Made by a program: the position numbers and the translations under genes
Origin: Lichenostomus cassidix
Taxonomy: Eukaryota; Chordata; Aves; Passeriformes; Meliphagidae
Direction of reading: 5' to 3'
Assembly (NCBI GenBank): GCA_008360975.2
Contig: CM039202.1
Location: 869,345-933,344, forward strand
Length of the DNA: 64,000 nucleotides
The notes under the pieces: model-generated
Database searches by the model: none
What the model was told of the DNA's origin: nothing
The model's input: only the letters and a program-made list of their open reading frames with translations
Part shown: in pieces, positions 25,420 through 35,695 of the stretch
How the letters are laid out: each line of letters begins with the position of its first letter
Numbering within the stretch: the first letter of the stretch is position 1

Positions 25420-26321
25420 CTGCAAAATGAAATTCAGGTTTAAAAAGAATAAAGTGAAGTCAAATCAATAGGCCTCGACAATAGGAGTCATGACATTAAT
25501 TCTTTATTTTTATTCAAGTGGAATGCAGCGTGTTGCTGAGAGCCAGGCTGCACACTTGGGAAGGGGAGAAGGGGGATTGCTTCCCTGAGTAAATATTCCC
25601 AATTTAGCCCTGAGTCAGCAGGAGGATTTATGGCCAGACCCTGTGCAGGACTCACTGTGTACATACAATAATAATGATGATGCGTAAGCAATTTTAGCAT
25701 CTTTTTTCAAGTGCTCTTGACTTTCTGGCTAATTTTTTCCCCCAATGTCAAGTTTAAAAAATTACCTTGAAGGTTAAAGTCAATAAGCAAACCTTGAACA
25801 ATGGCTGGGGTTTGACTTCCTTCCAGAACACCCATTACAGCCACGTTTACCTTCATCAAAAACTGCCTCTGCTCTGCCTTTGCTGCTCAGTCCTGCCCTG
25901 CAGCCCCACCAGGTGCCCTGTGTCCCTCTGTCCCTCTGTCCCCATGTCCCTGTGTCCCACTCCTCAGGGACCCAGGCTGTTTGCACCCAGCCCTGCTGGA
26001 GCTCCCTAAGGACTCGGTAAATCTGAAGTGGGAAACCTGGCCTGGCCTGGGAATGGTTTAAAGCAGAGCCACAGCCAAGGCAGGGTTCAGAGCAGGGAGG
26101 GACAGGCTGCATTTCTGGGATCCATCAGTGGGGTTTGTTTTGCACATCCTGGTGAAACAGCTGAGAACAATTCTGCTGCTCCTTCACAAAGTGCAAACCC
26201 TTTTTTTGCTGCCATGGTTTCTCTCAGGTTTTTCTCTGTGCCTGTCCCTGACAGAACCTCTGACCTGCACCACCAAGGGCTGATCCCAATTCCATCCTTG
26301 CTCCAGGCTGTCTGAGCTTAC
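25420..26321 (-). other. UNC5D intron 12
   Basis: 0.9 kb, GT-AG. A short TGTCCCTC/TGTCCCCA repeat lies at 25915-25960. Confidence 0.95.
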
Positions 26322-26490
26322 CTCCCACTTCCCCTGCTGAGTCCTCCTCCTGAGGTGGATGCTCCAGTGCTGGGGGTCGGCGTGGGCGCAGTGCGGGACG
26401 GTCAGGGCGAAGGGAGAGCTGACCCTCAGCTCGGGGGGACCACAGCTCACCTCGGGGCTCAGCAGCACCTCAGGGCCCTCGGGCTCCAGG
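26322..26490 (-). CDS. UNC5D: UNC5D exon 12: ZU5 domain
   Basis: 169 bases, phase 2 in and phase 0 out, donor GTAAGC. The translation runs [19 protein letters not shown], then [19 protein letters not shown] and [29 protein letters not shown] and PHCA are conserved landmarks of the UNC5 ZU5 domain. Compared with mammalian UNC5D the exon carries several GC-raising changes, such as RRR for KKR. Confidence 0.97.
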
Positions 26491-28145
26491 CTTGGGGCAG
26501 CAAAGACAAGAGTGGCTGTCAGGAGTGAGAATTTACTGGAAGTGTTTTAGTTCAAATCCAAACACCTCCCTCATCTGCTGCAGACAGAGACAAGCTCGGT
26601 GCTGTGCTCATTGCACGTGGAAGCAGCAGCTGGAGATGAAACAAACCCATTAGACCCCATCTAACTCCAATCAGTGGCTGGTCAGTTCAGGATTCTGGTA
26701 TTTAAAATACATTTCAATTTGTTTAACCCAAACCCAGCACTGAAATTGCTCTGTGCCAGTCAGCCCTGCTTCGAGCACCAGCTGGTCCTTCCCCATCGTG
26801 CTCTGCCTCCAAACACTGCCATCAACAATATTTTCACAGGAGCGGAGATAAAACAAATTATGGTTTAAAAAACACAGGCTCATAAATTTTTCCAGATTGA
26901 GTGTGATCTCTCTGCTTTGAAAAGCCATTTATATTCTGCAGGAGGAACGAGCTCAGTGACTTATGCAGACATGGGGGAGAGGGCTGTGCTTGGATTTAGG
27001 GCAAGGTGGATCTGTGTCTGTGGCTGCAGGACAGGCTCTGGAGATCCAGGGATTCATCTGGGCTGAAGTCATAGCTGGATTATTTCCTTGCTGAGTTACA
27101 GAGATGAAGTGCCTGAGAAGAATATTCTTTTCTTCTCTCCCTCTCAAACAAATTGAACTCATCTCCACAGCCACAGGTTTTCCATATCTCCTGGAATAAA
27201 CACTTGGGCAGGAGCAGTGCCAGAGTGGAGGAGACTCACTTGGACATTGATCAGCAACTGAAACCTCTTGCCCTGCTGGTTCTGTTGCTGTTTGGTTGTA
27301 TTTTAATTCATTGGGGTTGTGTGATCCCCACTATTGGCTCCTCAATTACTGGCCATGCAGTGCCCTCTTCAAATGAAAGCAAATGGTGTTTCCAAGATGA
27401 AAAATAAGAGAAAGAACCTCGACCAAGGTAAAAATCAGGGAAAGGACCTCAACCACCATATGAATAAGAAGACACAATTATAAAATCAAGATATAAAAGG
27501 GGAGAAGCCCAAGCTGACTTGGATGCTCCATCCCAGGGCCTGGGGCTCTGTGGTGCCATGGGATGAGCAGCCCTGTGCTCAGATCCCACAGGCTCCAAAC
27601 CCAGAGTGGATCTGCACAGCTCTGCCATCTCCCAGCTCAGTGCAGCTCTAACTGTGGGTGCTCAGAAAATGCACTTTCAGAGCTCCAGCCCTGCTAAAGA
27701 GAGGCTTGAGAGGTTCCAGCCCTCCCTGCAGTCTGTGTGTACAAGTGCTGGTGAGAGGGAGGCTGCGGGGGAAAAAAAAAGAGACACAACAGGGCAACAA
27801 AAAAGGCCAATATTTTTTCTTTTTCAAGTGTCACAATAATAAATTCTGCTGAAGCCTTGGTGCTTCTAAGTGTCTGTGGGATTCTCAGGCTAAAAGAGAA
27901 ATCAAAGCACCCCCAGAGCCTGAGCTGCAGCTGCTGAGCTCCTCCTGAGCAGGGGAGGAGAGGAGCAGCAGCACACCATGTCCTGCAGCAGCATTTCAGG
28001 GATCCCACGGATTTCACAGCAGCAGCACTCCAGGGCCAGCTCTGTGTCCCTCACAGCAGCAATGGGACAAGGAGTGACTCCTGCCTGCTCCGTTCCAGAC
28101 CCAGGAAATCAGGCAGAGCCACAGCTCTGTGCTCCTGTGTCTCAC
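26491..28145 (-). other. UNC5D intron 11
   Basis: 1.65 kb, GT-AG. No gene or clear repeat recognised. Confidence 0.95.
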
Positions 28146-28230
28146 CTGGACTCCCTCTGGGTGATGGCCAGGTAGATTTCCCAGGAACTCTCTTCAGGAA
28201 TGGCTCCATGTGGAATCAGCAAACTGACCC
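28146..28230 (-). CDS. UNC5D: UNC5D exon 11: ZU5 domain
   Basis: 85 bases, phase 1 in and phase 2 out. The translation is [19 protein letters not shown] followed by LAITQRES. The SLLIPxGAIP motif is the signature of the ZU5 beta-sandwich shared with ankyrin and ZO-1. The acceptor is TTGCAG and the donor is GTGAGA. Too short to appear as an independent open frame; found from homology between exons 10 and 12. Confidence 0.96.
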
Positions 28231-29955
28231 CTGCAACAGAGCAGAGGCAAGGCTGACCTTGGGAAGGGCACAGGGTGGAGGGAACAGGGAATTCACACCC
28301 GAGGGATCACCCTAAGGAATGCTGCTCTGAATTGCTGATGGCGACAGCATCAGATGAAAGGAAAATAAATTATTGAAGGAAATAAAGCTGCTGTTTTTCC
28401 ATTAAAGGAAAACACATCTTATTTCCCAAAAAGCCCCTTGAAATCTCTCTGCCCCTTTCCTTTTAGGAATAAAATCTGATCAGTGTGGGATCCCAGGGAA
28501 TCTCCTCCTGGAGAGAGCACCTGAGCCTGCAGGGCAATCACCTCTGTGTTTGCACACAGCACAACTCCTGGACCTCAAACTCCTTGATCTCAACCTCCAT
28601 TTACATCACCAGAATGAATCAGAAGTTAACAAAGGAGTTTTCCACTGGGTACCACTGGAATTAAACTGCTCTATCTCACTCTCAGGAGAGGAGGGATGTG
28701 TTTGGCTTTGCATCTGTCACACGATGCAGAACCTCAGCGAGGCACTGACTTGATCACGCTGGAATTTACAGCTGCTTAGCAAGGCTGATCTTACATAAAG
28801 GCAGCAGGAATTACATAAATTGCAAGTGGACCAAATACATATTTTAATAATCTAATTGATGGGACTACCATTACATAAAGTAGCTAAATATATAGTATGA
28901 GGGAATTCTTAATTCATGCCTTAACTTAGTGCCTCTGCAATGTTCCTTCCTCGCCATAAAACCAATCTGTGGAGCAATTAAAACATTCCACATGTTGCGC
29001 ATGGCAGTGCAGCCCTGGGCTGGCAGTGCTACCAATCCCCTCTGAACACAACCCACAGCCTTGATGGCAACCTTTAAAACACGGGACATGAAGGATAAAG
29101 CTTTAAATCATCCAGTTCAACCAGAGAGCAGGAGATAATCCTGCAGCCACTGGTCAAACAAAAACAGAGCTGAATGTAAAGTGAGTAAATAACACTGGAA
29201 TTTGAAGGATGAGAACCCTTAGCTGGCAATGGGGGTATCTGGCTTTTTGTGCTGCTTTTTGGAGAGACAAAATCCCCAAGCAAAGGGCTGTGATTGGGGT
29301 GATGCAAACACAGCCCTGTGGTGCAGAGACCCTGCCAGCCTTGGCTGGACTCTGATCTGCCCTTCAGCCATTCAACAAACACTTCTGCACATCTGAAACA
29401 CCCACAAACCTCTGAGGTCACCACACTCATCACACAAGGCAGGGTGAGCATCCCAGCCCAGCCCTGGACTGACCCAGAAGGGTCCCACTGTGGGAATCTG
29501 TGGAGCTTTTTGCTCCAGGAAAGAGGCAAACAGGAGGGCAGGAGGAGGCAGAGCCCTGGTGGGCAGCAGGGCTGTGGGACAGGAGCTGCTGCTCACTGTG
29601 ACCTCCTTATGTAAGATCTGATCTGGGATCGACCCTTCCCGGGGAGCCTCGCCTTTGGATCAGCATCCAAGCAAGCACAGCTTTGATTAATGTGACTTTC
29701 ATGCTGAAGACATCAAGAGAGGCAGTAATTTAAAACAGTTCAAACAGGCATAATGCGTCTTCACTCTCAGCTCAGGCTTCCCTCTGATCACTCATGTCCT
29801 GTGTGGGCAACGTGCCCTACTTCCCAAAATTTGCATTAACGGGGCCCCTGCGTTGTCTTTCCTGCCCTTTTTTTAAATTTAGTTATAAAACCCTACATCA
29901 GGCAGCCTAATCTAAAATTCTTTTATGTGCTGTTAATGAGGAAAGATCCACCCAC
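28231..29955 (-). other. UNC5D intron 10
   Basis: 1.7 kb, GT-AG. The block 28740-29010 is AT-rich with several TTACATAAA and TAATCTAATT motifs, a possible conserved noncoding element (inference). Confidence 0.95.
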
Positions 29956-30333
29956 CTGTGTTTGGAACCACCAAACGTCCCCCCAGGTGCCCAAACAGGG
30001 CTGTGGTCCTCAGCTCGCTGCTGGTGGAGATGGAGGCCAAGTTCTGGATGTACATGGCTTTGTTCCTGGCCTGGATTGTCCCAAAAGCCCTGGGATTGCC
30101 GTGAGGAAACGTCCCGGGATGTGCCTTGCTGTGGTACTCTGCCCTCTCGGTGACACCCAGGGACACCATGAAGGAGCTCTGCACCTTGACCTTGATGTCG
30201 GACAGAGGGTTGAACAGGGAGGACTCTGTCATCAGCTCCTTGTCCAGGGGGTCCTGCAGGCAGATGGGGCCACTGTAGGTCCTGCTGACGGTCAGCTCGG
30301 GCTGCAGGGCTGAGTTCAGGAGCAGTGAGTTAC
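29956..30333 (-). CDS. UNC5D: UNC5D exon 10: cytoplasmic linker and start of ZU5
   Basis: 378 bases, the largest coding exon here, phase 1-1. It begins [17 protein letters not shown] and contains [36 protein letters not shown], a variable stretch of about 45 residues, and [14 protein letters not shown] at the start of ZU5. The linker after SERAEYH-equivalent TERAEYH differs most from mammals ([12 protein letters not shown] where I recall NKMPYIQNLSSL). The acceptor is CCACAG and the donor is GTGGGT. Confidence 0.97.
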
Positions 30334-31946
30334 CTGTGGGGACAGCAGGGCAGGGCTTGGCAGGGATGGAGGGGACACCTCACAGTCCCTTCCCAAATCT
30401 CCGGGTGGGGTGTTTTTTTTCAGGGATGGAGGGACACCTCACAATCCCTTCCCAAACTCCATCCCTTCCATCCTTCCCAAATCTCAATCCCTTCCCAAAT
30501 CTCCCCATTCCCTCTGGGTTTGCTCTTCCTCCCTGGAGCTCTCAGAGCCCAAAGTCCCCCCAGGCCATGTTGGAGAACAATGAACAGATCTGACACTCTT
30601 CATGTTTGCCACGCTTCTGGCAGCTCCAGAGCACAGGAATCCAAGCAGAAGCCTCCCTTTGTTTTGGATTCAAGTTTGTGTGTTTGCCCTTTTTTCTCTC
30701 TTGTTTTTTTTCCCCTTATATTAAACCCCATGGGGTGAAAACATCTTCCTGCAGACCTTTTACACAAACCCACAACTTCATGCCTGAGGGAAACTGGGCT
30801 GAAAGGGAAGTGGGACAAGAGTAATAGAGGGAAAACCACCACAGTTATTAATTTAGAGGCATTTTAGCTCAGAAAACACTCTGAAAAATGAGAAGGAGTG
30901 GCTGGATTTAGGGCCTGAATCCTTCAGCTGCTTGGTTTTGTGGTGGAGTCTTTTTGTTTGGTTGTTTAGTTGTTTTTTTTAGGTATTTTCAGAGCATCCA
31001 GAACGAAAGGTTTTAAGCATTAAGTCAAGCAAACAATTCCCCAGTCTCAAAACAAGACTCAAACTGAACCACAAAGGAAAAAGTTCCTGTTTGAGACAGT
31101 CATTGAGATTTACACAGCCCTAATTAAAGGTTTGGATTTAGAAATGGATGAATGAACCTCCTTCAAATGGCCTTGTCTGCCAAGCCCTTTTCCCAATTTC
31201 TTGCAAGTCATGCTTGGTGAGGAACGTCTCCAGGAAATAAAGAAAGTGTAAAAACAACACCACCAAACCCCCCAAACAAACTCTGCGACATATTTCCCTT
31301 TTCTGAAGAGAGAACAGAGACATGGGGACACTTTCACACCCCACCCACCTCCCACCCACCCACAATCAGGCAGGTCTGAGGTAGAATGGCAGCACAGAAT
31401 CAAAGCAACATTCTGCTTTCATCCCCATTTCCATCCCTCCCCACCTTCCTACCCAAAGGAAACAACATTCCAGAAAACCCGAGTGCTGCTTTTAGTAAAT
31501 GTTTTGTCCATATTTTATGGCATTGGTGGTTTTCCCTAGAGCTTTAGGGGTCTTTTTTAACTGACCCTTCTTTACACACATTTATTTCCCACAGACCTGA
31601 GCGTTATATCAAATTACAAAATACTTCCAGCTGGGTTTCTCAAATTATCAGTGAAAGAATAATCTATTTTATTGGGGTGAAGGGAAGGTGTGTAACAGAG
31701 AACAGGAGGGAATACAGCTGTGCTGCCTGGGTTTGCTTTGCTTTAGCTTTTCCTAAGTCGGTGCAGAAGGTGAGAACAGCATTTCTAAAGCACCTGGAGA
31801 GTGGCCAAGGACTGTGTGTGTGGGACAGAGCAGAGCCAATCCCAATTCCCTGTCCCTGCCCTGGCTGCCCCACAACCCCCTCCCCACCTCCAGCAGCGCT
31901 GAGCAGTGGCAGCTCTGCAGAGAAAGAAGGAAATCGCCGCACTAAC
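30334..31946 (-). other. UNC5D intron 9
   Basis: 1.6 kb, GT-AG. It includes a local duplication at 30361-30505 (units starting CAGGGATGGAGG and containing CCCTTCCCAAATCTC), and CCCACCC-rich sequence at 31340-31365. Confidence 0.95.
30361..30505. repeat. Local tandem duplication in intron 9
   Basis: Two copies of a roughly 58-bp block beginning CAGGGATGGAGG, followed by extra copies of ATCCCTTCCCAAATCTC. Confidence 0.75.
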
Positions 31947-32132
31947 CTTGTCTGACTGTTTTAAAATTAAAAGTCTGGAAGCCTCCCGTGAGTGCAGAGG
32001 AATCAATGACATCCACGCCGTACTCACTCTGACTGCGCCGGTACAGTGTCACCCCCAGCGCCAGCACGGCCACCGCCAGCACCGCCGCCGCCAGCCCCGA
32101 GTACAGCGCGATGTCCCCGCCGCGCTCCACGT
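31947..32132 (-). CDS. UNC5D: UNC5D exon 9: transmembrane helix and juxtamembrane segment
   Basis: 186 bases, phase 1-1, acceptor CCGCAG, donor GTTAGT. The translation is [19 protein letters not shown], a further run of Val/Leu/Ala, then [19 protein letters not shown] and [15 protein letters not shown]. The hydrophobic stretch (about residues 347-368) followed by RR gives a type I topology. DVID sits where other UNC5 receptors carry their caspase site (DITD in UNC5B). The exon is very GC-rich, and several helix positions are Ala or Leu where the human protein has Gly, Val or Ile. Confidence 0.98.
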
Positions 32133-35100
32133 CTGCGGGAGAGAACAGCGTCACAGGGACGGGACAGGGACAGGGATCTGCAGGTGGGGATGGAGACACC
32201 AACGGGGAGCCAGGCAGGGGAGCACAGGCAGCGCTGGAAAACAAGGGCTGAGAGGGTGAGCGGAATGCCCTATGGATCCTGTGTCCTGCAGAGCCTGGTG
32301 TGCTCTAGGGATGGATCCTGCAGAGCCTGGATCCATCTGGATTGCTCTAGGGATGGCCCCTGGCTCTTTCCAGGTGTTCCCAGGGAGGTTGGGAAGGCAG
32401 CAGAGCTCTCTCTCCTCCCTGGGCACACGGAGCCAGCTCAGGCTCCTGGCTGTGCCATCACTTCCCATTCCCATTCCAGCCCCAGGGCAGCATCAGCCTG
32501 TGGGAATCAGTGGGAAGGAGCACATGGAACTGCAGCAGGGAGGGCTGCTTCAGCCATCAGCAGAGTTTCAGCTCTTGCTGCTTTCCAGGGACTTGGAAGC
32601 TTTAGGTTAGAATTCTGGAGCTAATCCAGGAGGTCGTGAATCCTCTGAAAAAAACCAAGTGAAGATTCCTCTCCTCCCCTCAGTATTTGCTGGGTGAGCT
32701 TTGGAATCAGCAGCAGCACTCCATCCCTCCCAGCTCTGCTGAGGAGATCCCAAATTCCCAGGAGCTCCTTCAGTCTTTGGGAACAGGCTGGAGCCTGAAC
32801 CCCCTGGGGCTGCACCCAGCCATGACCTCACAACCAGCCTTTTGCAATTTCAAACTTTCCAGCAGAGAAAAGGAATTCACTGCTGTGACGGAATGAATCC
32901 AAATGAAGCCTGCAATATTCCATAATTGAAACATCCAGCCCTGCTCCCCTCGATCTGCTGGGATTTGGGACCATGTACCATGAAATTAAATCACTTGGCA
33001 ATTCCCTAGGAGGGTCCTGGGGTGTTTCTCTGAATTCCCAGCTCCAGGGTGGGGGAAGGAGCCAGGAGCCACCCTGGGCATTGTCTGGGTCTCTGCTGGG
33101 TCTCCTCCTGGCATGGGAGAGCCCCAGGAACTGAAACTGGATTTATTCACTGCCACTGAGAGCAACAAAAAATAACCCGGAAATCCAGAGTGCTCAGAGC
33201 CAGTAAATGAACTGCACTGCACAGAAATAGGGTGGAAAGTTAAAATCAGCATTTAATAAATAGCCAATTACGGAAATTACTTAATTAGTGTTTGGGAGGA
33301 GGCTTCTGTTGTGCTTTTCTGCTGAAAGTCATATAATTTAATTTTAGCTGAATTTTTAAAATGAACAGCACAGCAAAAGGGGAGAATCTCAGCTCTGATC
33401 TCCTGCCCTCCAAACCAGAGCACAAACCACTCCTCAGGTCCTTGCTGTGAGGAACTGCAATTTCTGACTCTAAATCTCCTCAAGTGCTTCAGCATCTCCT
33501 TTTCCATCGATTCCCACATCAGACAATTCCAGTTTCCCACTTTTGAACTATTGTACATGGGTTAAAGATGAGAGGGAGAACATGGAATCCAAAAAAATGG
33601 GAATGGTCTGACTCAAGAAAATTTTTTCCAAGGAGAAGAATTTTCTCTTCATTGACTACTTTGAAGAACCTCCAGAATTTGAATTGGACACTGCTCTATA
33701 AATTCTGTGATTAAAAACTCTCGTAGGAATTCTTGCTGAGGTTCCTTCCCTTTAATAAAAAGGTCACTGCTCTGTTCCATGGAGCACCTGGAGGAGTCAT
33801 TCAGGTGTTCCCATAACTGCCCATTGCCAGGAAAACCCCCAGAAACCCCAAGGAACCACAGAGTTCAGAGGCAAAGGATCCTTTTCAGGATTTAGTGGGT
33901 TTTAAACAGCTTTATGTTAAAAGGGCAAACCCAGGGTGACTCAGTATTCCTTGAATTATTCCCATGGAACACAACTCCGTGAGAAAGGAGACCTTCTTTT
34001 TGATTTAGGATTTTAGCATTTCTTTAGAAACAGTTAATGGGTTTTTTAAAAGTAATTTTAATCTCTTCACCTTTTAATCTTTTCTTTTGGAGAATTCCTT
34101 CCATGGGAGATTAGAAATTTTGGGAAGGAGGAAAGCGTGGGAAGTCTGGGGGAGCGGGGTGAGTTTCTGCTTTTATTTTTTCCCAGAAGGGAACCAAGTG
34201 AAAAGCAAACAAACAAACCAACCAGAAAAGCAAACATTTATAGTCAACCAATTACTCCTTAATGAGCTGCATCCTCCTGGCCCAGGGCAGAGGGACCCTG
34301 GCAGGCAGCACCAGCTTCATCCCGTTCTGCTCCAGGATCCATGTTTGTGCTAACTGCAGCCTATTTTTCACTCCACCTCCTGACACTGTTACACAACATT
34401 TATTGAAAGCACATTTGATGGTAATGAAGTTTCTATTAACTATGATTAAGTTTCATAAAGCACCTGAAGATAATTTAAGATGTGCAGGAGCAGAAAATGA
34501 AACATTTGGTTTAGTACATTAGGAGACGTAATTGATTAAATTATCTCATTTACAAGAAGTGCTGTGCAGGAGCTGTGCAGGGCACACTTCCCCAGCTCCA
34601 GCAGGGCAGGGAGAGCCTGGGATCCTTGGCAGGAGATCCCAGAGGTGTTTCCAGCTCCCTTTCCCGAGCTCTCCATCACTCCCTCATCCAAGGCCTTTTC
34701 CTCACTCTTTGAGCTCAAGGATCAAAAGTCAGGGACTTGTGTAAGAGATTATTTAGAGGAACAGTTTGTCCCTCAATTACCTTCATAATTGGCTTTGATT
34801 TTGCATCACTGATGAGTCAGGAGGTCCTGGTGCAACCTCAGCACCCCTTTCAGCTCCCTAATCTCGATTTTTGGTGTCCTGAGAAATAACTAAGAACCAG
34901 GAATGTCAAAGACAGGATGACCAAGGGTGGAAAAGCCCTCGGAGATGCCAAAGTCCAACGATCAGCACAGCAGCAGCACCATGGTCAGCGCCCAGCTCGG
35001 CTCAAGTGTCACCTCCAGGGCTGGGGACTCCAAACCTGCCTGGGTTTGCCAATCCTTTACAGCCCTTCCCGTGGGGAAATTCCTGCTGATGTCCAACCTG

Positions 35101-35628
35101 GCGCTGCCTGAGGGGCTGTTCCCTCTCTCCTGTCCCTGTTCCCTGGGCACAGCCCATTTCCTGGTCCCTCTCTCCTGTCAGGAGCTGGGCAGAGCTGCAG
35201 GTGGAGGACAGAAGAGCAGCCCAGAGATGATCCCCAGACACAGGGAAAGGCAAGGAAACTCCCTCCAGGTGAGACAGGAAGCCTGGAGGGAGCTGAGCAA
35301 GGTCAGAGCCAGCAGTGGAACCAAATCTGCACCGAGAAACCCAAACTCTGGCGTTAATCCCTTTTTCCCTAATTACAAGGGCTGCAGAGATCGATCCCAA
35401 GCCCAGCCTGCCTGCAGCCAGGGCTCCCTGTCAGACACAAATTGCTGGGGATGAGCACTCCCTGGCTTCAGATGGAACCCTGGGATCACAGAGCTGCTCT
35501 AAAGATGCTTTCAGCAGATGCTAAAGCCTTTCAGAAAACCTTGGGTCCTACTTAGCTCCTAAACAAATAACCCAAATGGCAGAGAAGATGAGGAAAATCA
35601 TATTTACAAGAGAGAAAAAATAACTTAC
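32133..35628 (-). other. UNC5D intron 8
   Basis: 3.5 kb, GT-AG. A short duplication of TCCTGCAGAGCCTGG and CTCTAGGGATGG lies at 32275-32360. The rest is unique, AT-rich at 33240-34520. The 5' end of the intron carries a CTCTCT motif at 35614-35609. Confidence 0.95.
35609..35614 (-). promoter_or_regulatory. Intronic CUCUCU just downstream of exon 8
   Basis: CTCTCT on the transcribed strand, 15-20 bases after the exon 8 donor and preceded by a T-rich run. It matches the polypyrimidine-tract-binding protein motif. Function is inferred. Confidence 0.4.
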
Positions 35629-35661
35629 TTTGGGATTTTATTTCATGAAGAGGTTTTTTAT
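35629..35661 (-). CDS. UNC5D: UNC5D exon 8: 33-base stalk cassette (DKKPLHEIKSQ)
   Basis: 33 bases, phase 1-1, encoding DKKPLHEIKSQ in the extracellular stalk between TSP1-2 and the membrane. The acceptor follows a long CT tract (CTCAG before ATAAAA) and the donor is GTAAGT. It matches the short alternatively used stalk exon known in UNC5 genes, and skipping it would keep the frame, joining CIQ to D-VERGG. It is AT-rich in contrast to the GC-rich exons on either side. CUCUCU motifs on both sides suggest PTBP-type regulation (inference). Confidence 0.93.
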
Positions 35662-35663
35662 CT

Positions 35664-35695
<32 letters not shown>

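Noticed and set aside
32046..32624. 192-codon + strand frame antisense to exon 9
   Set aside because: It is the shadow of the GC-rich transmembrane exon and its flank.
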